Positions 45,117 to 53,617 are shown, counted from the first letter of the stretch. The stretch is DNA of 64,000 bases from Pedobacter jejuensis (GCF_003725795.1 NZ_RBEE01000010.1:59691-123690); one strand, 5' to 3'. A program made the numbers and translations. The notes: a model not told the origin generated them from the letters alone.

Positions 45117-47165
45117 TTAAAATTGTCTCATAAATGGTTCGGTATTTGGATCTTCATACCTGCGTTCTACTGAGAAACCACCAATATCCATTGTCCAATA
45201 TGGTAAGCCAGATAACGAAAAATTAATTCCTGCAGAAATTTGCGATTTCATATCTTCCCATCTTGATACAATATCACCACTCCAAGTGGCAGCAGCATAT
45301 CTTTGCAAGCCGCCATAAGCCGAACGCGTTAAAATAAATACACGGCTGTTTGGGTTTTCCTTACGTTGACCTTCATAAACTCCTTTTGAATTTTGTAATG
45401 GAAAAGCATTAAAATATTTTGTACCCGAACCAAGATAAGTTGGTGTCATATTTTGTTTTCTTTCCCAAATTGGCAGGTTAGAATGTATATCTGGTTCTGT
45501 TGCATCCATCCACCAGGCGTCAATTCCTTTTTTATATAAAGATTTGTTCATTAAATCCCAAAAAAGGTTTCGAGCTTCAGGATTAAAAGCATCGTAAAAA
45601 GTAGAAGGATATCCCAACCAATCTTTTCTTCCATCAGCAATATTGCGTTTATACAAAAAGCCATTTTTATTCATCAGATTGTAATTGGCATTGCCAGAGT
45701 AAAATTTTGGCCAAACAGAAATCATTAATTTGGTGTGATAGGTATCATGAAGTGTTTTGATCATGCCATCAGCATCAGGAAAACGGCTTTTTTCAAACTC
45801 ATGTGTCCCCCAGCTATCTGGCTTCCAGTACTGCCAATCGAGTACAATATTATCTATAGGAATTTTACGGTTTCTAAATTCTTTTACCACACCCAAAAGT
45901 TCTTCCTGGGTTTTATATCTTTCGCGACTTTGCCAAAAACCCATAGCCCATTTTGGCATTAAAACAGCTTTACCAGTTAATGTTCTATAGCCGCTAATTA
46001 CATCATCGGCATTTGCTCCTGAAACGAAATAATAATTAATTTCATCGCCCGATTCAGATGCGAAAGCATACTGATTTTCATCAGCTTCGGGTATTGGTGT
46101 TAGTGCTTTAATCGAGAGGTAGGATTCATTACCATCAGGGATCCATTCTATTTTGATATCATATTTTTTGTCTTTCAACATTTCTGTTTCTACAACTGCA
46201 GAACCAGGATTCCATGCCTGACGCCATTTATCAACCAACATTTTGCCATCAATCCAGATTTTTATATAACCAGCATACTTAACATTAAAATGTTGAAGAC
46301 CAGTATATCCTGAAGATATTTTACCTTCATAAGTTACTTTTCCGTTAGCCATTTTAAAGCTATCGGGAAATTTTTTCATATCACTTAAGAAAGAATAATC
46401 AATATCCGATTCGGCTCTGGTAATTGCCACCACACCCGTTTTCTTATCTGCATAACTTGCAGTTAACCAACCTTGGTCGCCATCTTTAGAAAACAATTTA
46501 AAACTAGAAAGCGGTTGATAATCTCTGGTATCGCCAACCTTCGTAATGGAATAATTATCCCAGAGGATACCATAATTTTTATTGCTTAGCAGAAAAGGAA
46601 TGGCAACATCGGTATTGTTTTGAAGCAATAAAACCTGCTTGCCTTTATAGTCCATCATATCGTCTTGATGCTGCCCTAATCCATATAGAGCTTCATCATC
46701 AGGTGAGTTAAAAACCTGCTCAATTTGATAGCTTGCTTCGCCATCGTTAGAAACTGCTTTAAAAGTTCTGGCAGAAAAGGATTTCTCTTCTAAAATGCTT
46801 TTACTGTTAACATCTTGATAAACAATTTGCCCTGTATTAACATTTACCTTTACATTAAGTGCCCTGGTTTTCAGTTCTATATTATCGCCACTTTCAGAAA
46901 TAGTAAACTCGGGTTTAGATTTTACCGGAATAACCATTAAACTAGGCTCTAAAGAAAATTTATCGGCAACGGTAACTACAACGTGGATAATTTTTTCTGT
47001 AACTACTTCTAATTTGATTTGTTTACCAATAATAGAATTATTTATGGTTGGCTTAACAATAATACCATTATCGGTTTTTTGATAATGAGTGTTCTGTGAA
47101 AAACAAATAATAGGAAGGGCAAATAAAAATACTATCGTATTTAAAAGGGTAGAAATTTTTCTCAT
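45117..47165 (-). CDS. GH31 alpha-xylosidase-like enzyme with PA14 insert, C-terminally truncated
   Basis: MRKISTLLNTIVFLF gives a signal peptide ending CFSQ (an ATG 24 nt upstream is possible). The N-terminal beta-sandwich is interrupted by a PA14-like module (GYTGLQHFNVKYAGYIKIWIDG, residues about 280-370), as in alpha-xylosidases of xyloglucan loci. The barrel contains the nucleophile Asp in WWMDATEPD and the acid/base Asp in WSGDIVSRWE. The frame ends at EPFMRQF, where intact relatives continue for about 250 residues (rest of the barrel and C-terminal beta-sandwiches). Only 182 bp separate the stop from GH97, so the missing part is deleted, not frameshifted. The product may be inactive. 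Confidence 0.88.
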   Translation of the reverse strand: MRKISTLLNTIVFLFALPIICFSQNTHYQKTDNGIIVKPTINNSIIGKQIKLEVVTEKIIHVVVTVADKFSLEPSLMVIPVKSKPEFTISESGDNIELKTRALNVKVNVNTGQIVYQDVNSKSILEEKSFSARTFKAVSNDGEASYQIEQVFNSPDDEALYGLGQHQDDMMDYKGKQVLLLQNNTDVAIPFLLSNKNYGILWDNYSITKVGDTRDYQPLSSFKLFSKDGDQGWLTASYADKKTGVVAITRAESDIDYSFLSDMKKFPDSFKMANGKVTYEGKISSGYTGLQHFNVKYAGYIKIWIDGKMLVDKWRQAWNPGSAVVETEMLKDKKYDIKIEWIPDGNESYLSIKALTPIPEADENQYAFASESGDEINYYFVSGANADDVISGYRTLTGKAVLMPKWAMGFWQSRERYKTQEELLGVVKEFRNRKIPIDNIVLDWQYWKPDSWGTHEFEKSRFPDADGMIKTLHDTYHTKLMISVWPKFYSGNANYNLMNKNGFLYKRNIADGRKDWLGYPSTFYDAFNPEARNLFWDLMNKSLYKKGIDAWWMDATEPDIHSNLPIWERKQNMTPTYLGSGTKYFNAFPLQNSKGVYEGQRKENPNSRVFILTRSAYGGLQRYAAATWSGDIVSRWEDMKSQISAGINFSLSGLPYWTMDIGGFSVERRYEDPNTEPFMRQF

Positions 47166-47256
47166 AAAGCTTATCGTAAACCGCAGCATGGCGATTAATA
47201 AATATTTGGTTATTGATAGGCCAAAAATAATAAAGACAGAAGATTACTGATTATTC

Positions 47257-47287
47257 AAATGTTTATAATAGGTATACAAATGTTAAT
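47257..47287 (-). promoter_or_regulatory. PUL2 regulatory site, copy 4 (upstream of the GH31-GH97-GH2 unit)
   Basis: AAATGTT occurs at 47257-47263 and again at 47278-47284 (followed by AA), exactly 21 bp apart, about 110 bp before the GH31 start codon. Together with the copy at 25235 this is the clearest form of the repeat. Confidence 0.6.
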
Positions 47288-47329
47288 CTAAATCGTAACT
47301 ATACTAAAATCCGAATCAGCAAGAACGGA

Positions 47330-47665
47330 GGTAGGGAAGAAATCGGGCAGGTCATTACCAATTATATCAGCAATGCGATTAAGCACAGTGGATCCGGTGA
47401 GGCAGTAGAGATTGAAATCAACTGTACGGAAAAGGACTTGGCCGTAGGCGTAACTGATCATGGTATTGGGAAGATACCAGGAATCAGGCGAGACTCTTCG
47501 AGCGCTATTACTGGATAGACAACAGCTATACAAATATCATTACAAGTTCGGTCTTGGGCTTTACCTTTCAGCAGAAATTACAAGGCGTGACAATGGAAAG
47601 GTCTGGATGAAACCATGGTCACATTGCGAAGATCCCAAAATCTGCGTCTGTTTTGAAAAGATATA
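47330..47665 (+). pseudogene. decayed histidine kinase, ATPase-domain remnant
   Basis: Three frames in succession encode pieces of a HATPase domain. First comes REEIGQVITNYISNAIKHSG with VGVTDHGIG (N and G1 boxes), then NQARLFERYYWIDNSYTNI, then KFGLGLYLSAEITRRDNGKVW (G2 box). The order and wording match the end of the intact PAS kinase at 59556-61547 (RDKIGSVITNLLTNAVKYS, LFDRYYRI, FGIGLYLCAEII). At least two frameshifts separate them, and the N-terminal sensor and HisKA parts are missing. It lies immediately after the PUL2 border and before the recombinase gene, so it is probably the scar of an insertion or deletion event. Confidence 0.75.
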
Positions 47666-47964
47666 TCAAAGTTTTAATTGGTTATTATTTTTTTTCATCT
47701 GAACTTGCTTGTTATACAGCAAACCCCTGACGCAAATTGTATGATTCGAAGGATTTAAAAGCATTGAAAAATGTTTCAGTTAAAATAATATCAATAGATC
47801 ATATCAACTATTCAACCATTATTAGATTTTTCAGAAACGGTGGTATTATGAGATTCTGAAATTTTATGAGACAGATTCAAACCTAACATGGCTAGTTTCC
47901 CAAAAACTTGTATCACAAAACAAAGTTTATTAAATTTACAGAAGAACGTTTTATTGATACAATA
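47666..47964. other. intergenic region before the recombinase gene
   Basis: About 300 bp of AT-rich sequence with no credible gene. The frame of the recombinase extends upstream to 47908, but those codons do not belong to the family. Confidence 0.4.
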
Positions 47965-48567
47965 ATGAAGATAGGATACGCCAGGGTTTCTACTAAAGAA
48001 CAAAATCTAAATCTGCAAATTGAAGCACTCGAAAAAGCGGGGTGCGAAATCATATTTAAGGAAACAATTTCCGGAGCAACCAAGATTCGCCCCGAACTTG
48101 ATAAGATGACTACTCAACTTCGTAAAGGGGATGAATTACTTGTCTGGAGATTAGACCGTTTGGGAAGAAGCTTAAAACATATTATTGATTTAGTTTTAAA
48201 TTTAAGTGACCAAGGAATTATAATAAAAGGGTTAACCGATGGAGTAGATACCGCAACGATTAATGGCAGACTTTTTTTAAATATAATGGCTTCATTAGCT
48301 GAATATGAAAGAGAATTAATAAGAGAAAGAACAAAGGCAGGGTTAGAATCAGCAAGAGCCAGAGGCCGTACCGGAGGTAGACCAAGAGGCTTTACTAAAG
48401 ATACGATTTCTAAACTATTGGTTATGCGGTCTGTATATAGAGATATGGATAAAACACCGGAACAAATTTATAAAGGGCTTCAATTAACACGAGCGACATT
48501 TTATCGTTATGCTAAAATTCTCGACACCCACACGAATGACGAAATAAAAAAACTACAAAAAAAATGA
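47965..48567 (+). CDS. serine recombinase (resolvase/invertase family)
   Basis: Starting at MKIGYARVSTKEQN gives a normal 200-residue resolvase/invertase. The catalytic serine is in ARVSTKEQ, and the conserved arginines are in VWRLDRLGRSLKHI and YERELIRERTKAGLE. A helix-turn-helix region at the C-terminus (TPEQIYKGLQLTRATFYRYAK) binds DNA. Such enzymes resolve transposon cointegrates or invert DNA segments. No transposase is nearby. Repeat copy B starts 15 bp downstream, and the kinase remnant lies upstream, so the gene is probably left from a mobile element; the inverted termini of the repeat could be its substrate, but this is speculative. Confidence 0.93.
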   Translation: MKIGYARVSTKEQNLNLQIEALEKAGCEIIFKETISGATKIRPELDKMTTQLRKGDELLVWRLDRLGRSLKHIIDLVLNLSDQGIIIKGLTDGVDTATINGRLFLNIMASLAEYERELIRERTKAGLESARARGRTGGRPRGFTKDTISKLLVMRSVYRDMDKTPEQIYKGLQLTRATFYRYAKILDTHTNDEIKKLQKK

Positions 48568-48582
48568 TAAAATGGGAGATAT

Positions 48583-48695
48583 GGATAAACCAAAATGCTT
48601 GACCCATTCTCGCCAATTCAATAATATACTGGCAATCAAAAATTAACAACAATTATATTTCCGGTGACATGGGGTCAGTCCATTCTGGTTTATCC
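48583..48695 (+). mobile_element. repeat family 1, copy B (MITE-like, 113 bp)
   Basis: The element starts GGATAAACCAAAATGCTTGA and ends with TCTGGTTTATCC. Inverting the right end gives GGATAAACCAGAATGGACTG followed by ACCC, so the termini are inverted repeats of about 24 bp with few mismatches. The interior shares CATTCTCGCCAATT and AATCAAAAA with copy C. No coding capacity. It lies between the recombinase gene and the beta-protein gene. This copy has the best preserved ends. Confidence 0.7.
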
Positions 48696-48715
48696 AATCA
48701 TCTAAATTAACACTC

Positions 48716-49849
48716 ATGAATACACCAGTTTACGTACCTATATTCAGATTACGCCAGCAAGAAAAAGGCGTATTGATTACATTCGATTTCGGAAAGGATA
48801 TTTTTCCATATGTCGAAATTTTCAAGGCTCAGCCCCAGAAAGCAGCAGTGCCTAGGGCCAGCGATAGAACTTCCGCAAAACCGCTGAAGCCCTTCCATCA
48901 AATCTATCTGCCTATTCTTCAGGCGATCAACAGTGAACGTATTTTCGTCGACCTTCCAGTGCATCTGGTACGTAGCCGTAATATGCCTGAACCGGTAATA
49001 GAATTTATGCTTAGTGTGGTTGAAAAAAGGGCGGTGAGAACCGAGCGTATGTTGAGCCTGAGCAGCTGCAAAAAAATCATACCCGTGATCAGTACCTATG
49101 CACACATTGGTGACGGGGAAAAACAATCTATTTTACTTCAGGAGGCTGACCTGCGGCCAGAATTTGATTCAATTGCTTACCGAACTTCGGGAAATTCCAT
49201 TATCAGCGACATCGCCCAGATCCGCACGGTTGCAAAGCCACAGGACTTTCTTTTTATCGATTTGGGAGAGCTTTGTCTTTCAGATCCTGACGATATTGAC
49301 GAGGCGCTTTATATAACTGGCAAGATAAAAGATTTCAACATCTGTAGCGTCATCATCATTAACAGCCCTATTGCCCATACTCTTAGCAATTCCAAACTGG
49401 AACATGCACAGCGTATCAGCGGGATCAGCAATATACTCATGGATAGTTTTGAAGGGTTTTATGCCCAGTGCTTTGCTGATTATGCAGGCGTAAAAAAGGA
49501 TCTTGTTGAGGAAGGTGGTGGTATAAGTCCCGGACTTATATTCTACGACGCGATCGGGAATGATTTTTATGGTTACCGTGGCAGAACATGGAAGAAGGAT
49601 GAGAAACGCCATCTGGACGACATTAAACATAAAATTTTGAAAGATCTGCTTATTTCTGATATCGTCACACATATGAACGGCTCCCATTTGGAATACTTAG
49701 GGTCAGGGAACAGAGGCTGGAAAATGGTTAATGACATGTGGGATGAAAACGAAGCCTGGAGAAGCCAAGCTAAGCTTAAACGCATTTCAATGGAACACTA
49801 TCTTTATTGCATCCGGACCAAACTCAATGCCGGTTATTTTAACCGTTAG
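48716..49849 (+). CDS. beta family protein (T4 beta-protein-like) paired with sce7726-type nuclease
   Basis: The 377-residue protein opens with VYVPIFRLRQQEKGVL and a PYVEIF segment, followed by a repeating alpha/beta pattern (PVISTYAHIGD, FLFIDLGEL, SVIIINSPIA) and a C-terminal IFYDAIGNDFYGYRGRTWKK. This matches my memory of the beta family (named after a phage T4 protein, Pfam Beta_protein), which is commonly encoded next to sce7726 proteins. No signal peptide or membrane segment is seen, so it is cytoplasmic. Biochemical function is unknown. Its stop codon overlaps that of the convergent sce7726 gene. The pair resembles an anti-phage or toxin-antitoxin-like module; this is inference. Confidence 0.75.
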   Translation: MNTPVYVPIFRLRQQEKGVLITFDFGKDIFPYVEIFKAQPQKAAVPRASDRTSAKPLKPFHQIYLPILQAINSERIFVDLPVHLVRSRNMPEPVIEFMLSVVEKRAVRTERMLSLSSCKKIIPVISTYAHIGDGEKQSILLQEADLRPEFDSIAYRTSGNSIISDIAQIRTVAKPQDFLFIDLGELCLSDPDDIDEALYITGKIKDFNICSVIIINSPIAHTLSNSKLEHAQRISGISNILMDSFEGFYAQCFADYAGVKKDLVEEGGGISPGLIFYDAIGNDFYGYRGRTWKKDEKRHLDDIKHKILKDLLISDIVTHMNGSHLEYLGSGNRGWKMVNDMWDENEAWRSQAKLKRISMEHYLYCIRTKLNAGYFNR

Positions 49850-50616
49850 CTATAGATATATTCGGGCATAATGTTCTTATTGAAAAAAAACTGCAGATCA
49901 ATGGGCAGGATATCTTTTGAATGACGGACAACAAAGTCCCATCTGCTTCTATACCTTTCCTTTAGTGCCAGTTTGAAGGATGAATTGACCTCCTCAGGTG
50001 AAATGGAATCCATTATAGCAGTGGTATCCGGCGAAGCCATATACTTCTTCAGCTCCCGCTTAGTCAAAAGGCTGAGCTGGGCCTGGGGATCAAGGTTCCT
50101 ATTTAATACTGGTTTGCGGTAAAAAGCATGCCCTTCTTTGTCAGTGGTAATAATGCCGAAATTCCCTGGGATCAGACCGATACACTTCTCTAAGTGACGT
50201 TCATGGATAACTACATTGTTGAGCTCAAAAGCTTGCATGTAGTCATTGGCTTGCTTTTCGAGTTTGTAAAGGTTATCCAGATTGGACTTAATCTCAAAAC
50301 TGGTTGTATGACCGTTGATGGTAAGAAAATCCACCCTGCTGTTCCTAACTTTAATTTCATAGGCAGCAACAAGATCTGACTGCCGGAAAGCATCAAACAA
50401 ACGGTACTTTAGAACCTGTTCACCCTCATAACCATCAAAGATAACCTCATTAATCTTCCTATGAAGGTCGTATTTGCAATATTTGTCAAAATTATCGCAT
50501 GGGAACAGGTGATCCAGCATCCCGCGTAACTTCTGCGTGTAATCAAGTGTGCTATAGCTTTTTGCTATACCATTAATCAGGCGGTAATCAAGACTGGAGC
50601 GGTGTTGGAATTCCAT
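49846..50616 (-). CDS. sce7726 family protein with PD-(D/E)XK nuclease-like core
   Basis: The 256-residue protein contains EIKVRNSRVDFLTINGHTTS with Asp96, then FEIKSNLDNLYKL with Glu108 and Lys110. The spacing D-x11-E-I-K is the PD-(D/E)XK nuclease core, and a helical Glu (GYEGEQVLKYRLF) precedes it. VVIHERHLEKCIGLIPGNFGI after the core is characteristic of the sce7726 family. The C-terminal half is helical and of unknown role. The gene is convergent with the beta-family gene and overlaps it by 4 bp, an arrangement I associate with this family pair although the usual orientation may differ. DNA cleavage has not been shown for the family as far as I know. Confidence 0.85.
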   Translation of the reverse strand: MEFQHRSSLDYRLINGIAKSYSTLDYTQKLRGMLDHLFPCDNFDKYCKYDLHRKINEVIFDGYEGEQVLKYRLFDAFRQSDLVAAYEIKVRNSRVDFLTINGHTTSFEIKSNLDNLYKLEKQANDYMQAFELNNVVIHERHLEKCIGLIPGNFGIITTDKEGHAFYRKPVLNRNLDPQAQLSLLTKRELKKYMASPDTTAIMDSISPEEVNSSFKLALKERYRSRWDFVVRHSKDILPIDLQFFFNKNIMPEYIYS

Positions 50617-50791
50617 AAATAAGACTTGGGAAATTTACACAAAATTTACAGCTCGGAGAAATTTATTTGATGGTTGATGAACTATTTTAATCTGGCTACA
50701 AAACTGCACCACGGTACTTTTCAGCAACCTAAACTTACCAGATTCCTTTATTTCTGTATATAGGAAAATAGCTTTAGCAAAGAGAAATAAA

Positions 50792-50812
50792 TTCTCAAAA
50801 AACGAAGAATTT
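50792..50812 (+). repeat. repeat family 2, copy 1
   Basis: TTCTCAAAAAACGAAGAATT; shares the core TCTCAAAAAACGAAGA with copies at 62016 and 63096 and, less exactly, 53791. It is followed by a T-rich stretch with TTTCAGTTAGACATT, loosely like the TTTCAGCTGTCAGT after copy 4. Confidence 0.5.
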
Positions 50813-50849
50813 AAATTTATCTTTATTTCAGTTAGACATTTATAAATAA

Positions 50850-51023
50850 TCAGTGTTCCTTACGATGAGTTCTGCTATGTTTAGCCAAAGCCTGGGGCTC
50901 AATAAGGTTCTCATCCACATTGACATAAAAGGGTTCCGGGCATGGCCGCTGTTGGAAGATATCGGCATAGCTTATACTGGCCGCAGAATTTATTATAGGC
51001 GTAGAAGGCCTTTTTTGAAAATT
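50850..51023 (-). pseudogene. unidentified coding remnant
   Basis: A minus-strand frame of 57 codons without a start encodes SISYADIFQQRPCPEPFYVN followed by VDENLIEPQALAKHSRTHRK and a stop. Composition looks like real protein, and the preceding sequence reads on in another frame (IITKLKFSKKAF), suggesting a frameshifted gene end. I do not recognise the family. Likely debris of an inserted element. Confidence 0.3.
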
Positions 51024-51522
51024 TTAGTTTTGTGATAATGGATTGGTGATTCGCCAGCCCAATTTTTTTTGTGTTTTCTTTTGTTTGTCTCAAGTTTATG
51101 CATTTGATCAGGATAATGAGCGGGAAAACTCTAATTATCTTAACATATCAATATTTTGTTTTTTGTTGGGCGGGCAGCATAGCTGTTCGGGATTTGTTAT
51201 TTACCATATCAAGCCAAGTTTAACCCTCCTAGCTGCTAAATTAAAGCTGAACCTGCTTTATGCCCAAAGCAAACATAAATATTTGAGACTCATACAGAAG
51301 CCTTGCGAAATGTTGCTTTGCGGTTAATCGTAAGGAACTTAGGCTAGTTATTTGAAAATTTGCTTTTTATAAAATAATACGTAGGTATACATCCCATAAT
51401 GAATATCTTTATTTAACCTATAATTGCCCAAGCACCAATTCAACAAAGAAAAAACTATCTATAAAAATCAGAAACATTTGATACTACATTTGTTAAATGA
51501 TGACTTTTTACTCATTGAGGCA

Positions 51523-52569
51523 TTATAGTGTTAGTACCTCAATATCCGGTATTTTTTGGAATATTTCTTGCATAAACTTTCTATGGTTGGCTCCCACCAT
51601 GACGACTACACGTTTAGCATGAATTTCATTAGCTCTATTCACAATATTCATACACATTCCTTCATTCCGCTTTTTCCACCAATGAATTTGAGATAATATC
51701 TCTTCTTTTGGAAAGTTTTTAAAATTATAAAGTTCATTAAAGTAAAAATCACCAGATGCTAATATATCTGCGGCCTCATCAGTGTTTAACCATTCTGTAA
51801 AAACATTTGATGACCTTTCCATTTCCTGGTATTTCTTAAAACCTTTATCTCTTTTCTCTAATAAAGCAGCTATAGCTTTATAAGCTGTTGCCAGCGAATC
51901 TTTTTGAAATACTTCGAATTTATTATGAAAAGCTATTGCAGAAGCGGTCCAGTTCAAATCATAATCCTGGCAATCCATCGACAACATTTCCGTTAGCCCA
52001 AACTCCTTCATCATAGGAAATGCTATAAAAGCATACTCTGAAGTAGCCAGTCTTTTCATACTCCTTCCGGAAACATCTTGCTTTGGACAAAGTAGACTGT
52101 CAACGTATTTCTCCAGCTTACTATCTGCTGACTTATTTAAATGGTCATATACCTGCCAATATAAATAATGGCCATTGGCAGCATCCTGAGCCAGGTAATA
52201 GGCATGAGCAAGATCTGATTTAAGATAGAAATTATCATTGTCTCGTTCTGAAATTACTTTTAAACTATCGATAACCCTAGTGATCTTGTCTAATGGAATA
52301 TGCCTGTTAGAACGTAATTTTTTCAATCTTTTGAGATTATCAGTTTTACACCAATAGTCCATCAGGGTTGCTTCATCTTCTGGACTAACAAACTCTCCGA
52401 AAAAAGCACTTGGTTTAAATGCCCGTATTCTTTGATGAATATTTGAAAAATTTTGGTCCTTAGATTTTCTGTAGTCATGAGAAGCTCCAATAAGAAGAAT
52501 CTTCACCTTTTGCCCAAATCCGTTAGCAAAAATGCCTAATACCAAGAATATAGTGATATAAAATCTCAT
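51523..52569 (-). CDS. secreted TraB/ChaN-like (DUF5694-type) protein
   Basis: The 348-residue protein has a signal peptide (ANGFGQ). It then opens with VKILLIGASHDYRKSKDQNF and AFFGEFVSPEDE and ends with RVVVMVGANHRKFMQEIFQ. The GxxH near the N-terminus, an acidic EF motif and a second GxNH near the C-terminus are the hallmarks of the TraB/ChaN/EreA-like fold, and the layout resembles the DUF5694 family. The middle (residues about 80-270) is helical. Location is periplasmic or outer-membrane-associated. Function is unknown; related folds bind metal or heme or act as hydrolases. It is a single gene with no operon partner. Confidence 0.7.
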   Translation of the reverse strand: MRFYITIFLVLGIFANGFGQKVKILLIGASHDYRKSKDQNFSNIHQRIRAFKPSAFFGEFVSPEDEATLMDYWCKTDNLKRLKKLRSNRHIPLDKITRVIDSLKVISERDNDNFYLKSDLAHAYYLAQDAANGHYLYWQVYDHLNKSADSKLEKYVDSLLCPKQDVSGRSMKRLATSEYAFIAFPMMKEFGLTEMLSMDCQDYDLNWTASAIAFHNKFEVFQKDSLATAYKAIAALLEKRDKGFKKYQEMERSSNVFTEWLNTDEAADILASGDFYFNELYNFKNFPKEEILSQIHWWKKRNEGMCMNIVNRANEIHAKRVVVMVGANHRKFMQEIFQKIPDIEVLTL

Positions 52570-52791
52570 ATGTCGCCATTAATCATTGCAACTCACGGGC
52601 ATAATAAATAGGATGCCCAGACAGGTAGCGATAGCAAGATAATATTATTATTTTAATTTACTGGATAGCTGTAAGCGTGGAAAGCGAAAATCGCAAGTCT
52701 TGAGAAGTCAAATACAACATGTTATTTTTATTAAAGACCTACTGCGAAGGATATTGAACAAACTTTTCTTTTCTCAATTTGTTTAATTTCT

Positions 52792-53154
52792 ATGGCTACA
52801 ACAAGAGAACTTATAACCAAGGTCAATAAGATCTTCGAAGAAAACAAAATGGAGGAATTTATAGAATTCCTTTCGGACGAAATCATATGGGAAATGTATA
52901 GCTCATCAACTGGGCATACTACATTGAGGGGTAAAGATGAGATTAAAAACATGGATGCTGGAGAGGATATGCCCAAAAGAATGTATTTCAAATTCGGAAC
53001 AATAATCATCGATGGAGAAATGGCATCTGTAGAGTGTACCACTACTGGAGAAAGACCTAATGGAAGTCCTTATCAGGGATCATCTTGTGATATATATCAT
53101 TTTTCAAATGATAAGATTATTCGCATGATTTCATATGTTATTGATAACGTATAG
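52792..53154 (+). CDS. SnoaL-like/NTF2-fold small protein
   Basis: The 120-residue protein has the NTF2-like pattern. An N-terminal helix pair (TTRELITKVNKIFEENKMEE) is followed by IEFLSDEIIWEMY, and the GKDEIKNM segment leads into curved beta-strands (YFKFGTIIIDGEMASVECTTTGE, CDIYHFSNDKIIRMISYVID). SnoaL-like proteins include isomerases, hydratases and many uncharacterised stress proteins. No signal peptide. A VOC gene starts 58 bp downstream on the same strand, so the two are probably co-transcribed. The substrate is unknown. Confidence 0.8.
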   Translation: MATTRELITKVNKIFEENKMEEFIEFLSDEIIWEMYSSSTGHTTLRGKDEIKNMDAGEDMPKRMYFKFGTIIIDGEMASVECTTTGERPNGSPYQGSSCDIYHFSNDKIIRMISYVIDNV

Positions 53155-53212
53155 GATTTGCGTCATAGTAACGTTATTAATTGTATAATAAACATACTTA
53201 AACAAATTCACC

Positions 53213-53617
53213 ATGCAAACGTCAATGATATGGGGTAACCTAGCTGTTGAAGATCTAAAAAGAACAAAATCTTTTTATGAGCAATTAGGATTTAAAAGCA
53301 ATGGATATGATGAAGTCGAAAACCTCGCTAGTTTCAAGTTTGGAGATAATCAGTTCGTAATTAATTTTTTTAAGTCAGATCGCCTTGCCTCTAGTATGAA
53401 TGGCAATGTCAGCTCAACCAGAGATGGTAATGAAGTGATCTTTTCAATGGCAGCCAAGAGTAATGAAGAAGTTGATCAATGGGCTGAACTGGTAAAGTCG
53501 TCTAGAGGAACCCTTAACATGGGTCCTAAAATTGATGAAAACGGTTTTTATGTTTGTGTATTTTCCGATCCGGATGGACATAAGTTTAATATAGTTTGTA
53601 TGGATGAGCGAATGTAG
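53213..53617 (+). CDS. VOC-family (glyoxalase/bleomycin-resistance-like) protein
   Basis: A 134-residue single-module VOC protein: MIWGNLAVEDLKRTKSFYEQLGFK at the start and FYVCVFSDPDGHKFNIVCMD at the end, the two paired beta-alpha-beta-beta-beta units expected. The usual first metal His is replaced (IWGNLAV), and the ending shows DPDGHKFNIV with no clear terminal metal Glu, so metal-dependent catalysis is doubtful. It resembles uncharacterised glyoxalase-like proteins of this phylum. It is downstream of the SnoaL-like gene; together they may form a small detoxification unit, which is inference. Confidence 0.85.
   Translation: MQTSMIWGNLAVEDLKRTKSFYEQLGFKSNGYDEVENLASFKFGDNQFVINFFKSDRLASSMNGNVSSTRDGNEVIFSMAAKSNEEVDQWAELVKSSRGTLNMGPKIDENGFYVCVFSDPDGHKFNIVCMDERM

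Larger units (their letters stand above)
50617..51522. other. 906-bp region with coding debris and one short repeat
   Basis: No intact gene. It contains repeat family 2 copy 1 (50792-50812) and a minus-strand coding remnant (50850-51023). The stretch 51024-51522 shows only short frames in both directions that I cannot assign. Confidence 0.45.

Noticed and set aside
47965..48695. Invertible DNA switch driven by the serine recombinase
   Set aside because: The repeat termini are only about 65 bp apart and enclose no promoter or gene. No second pair of matching inverted sites was found around a gene, so inversion is not supported.
51043..51327. 94-codon plus-strand ORF after the nuclease module
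   Set aside because: Translation is rich in Phe, Leu and Cys without domain character. No initiation region is evident.
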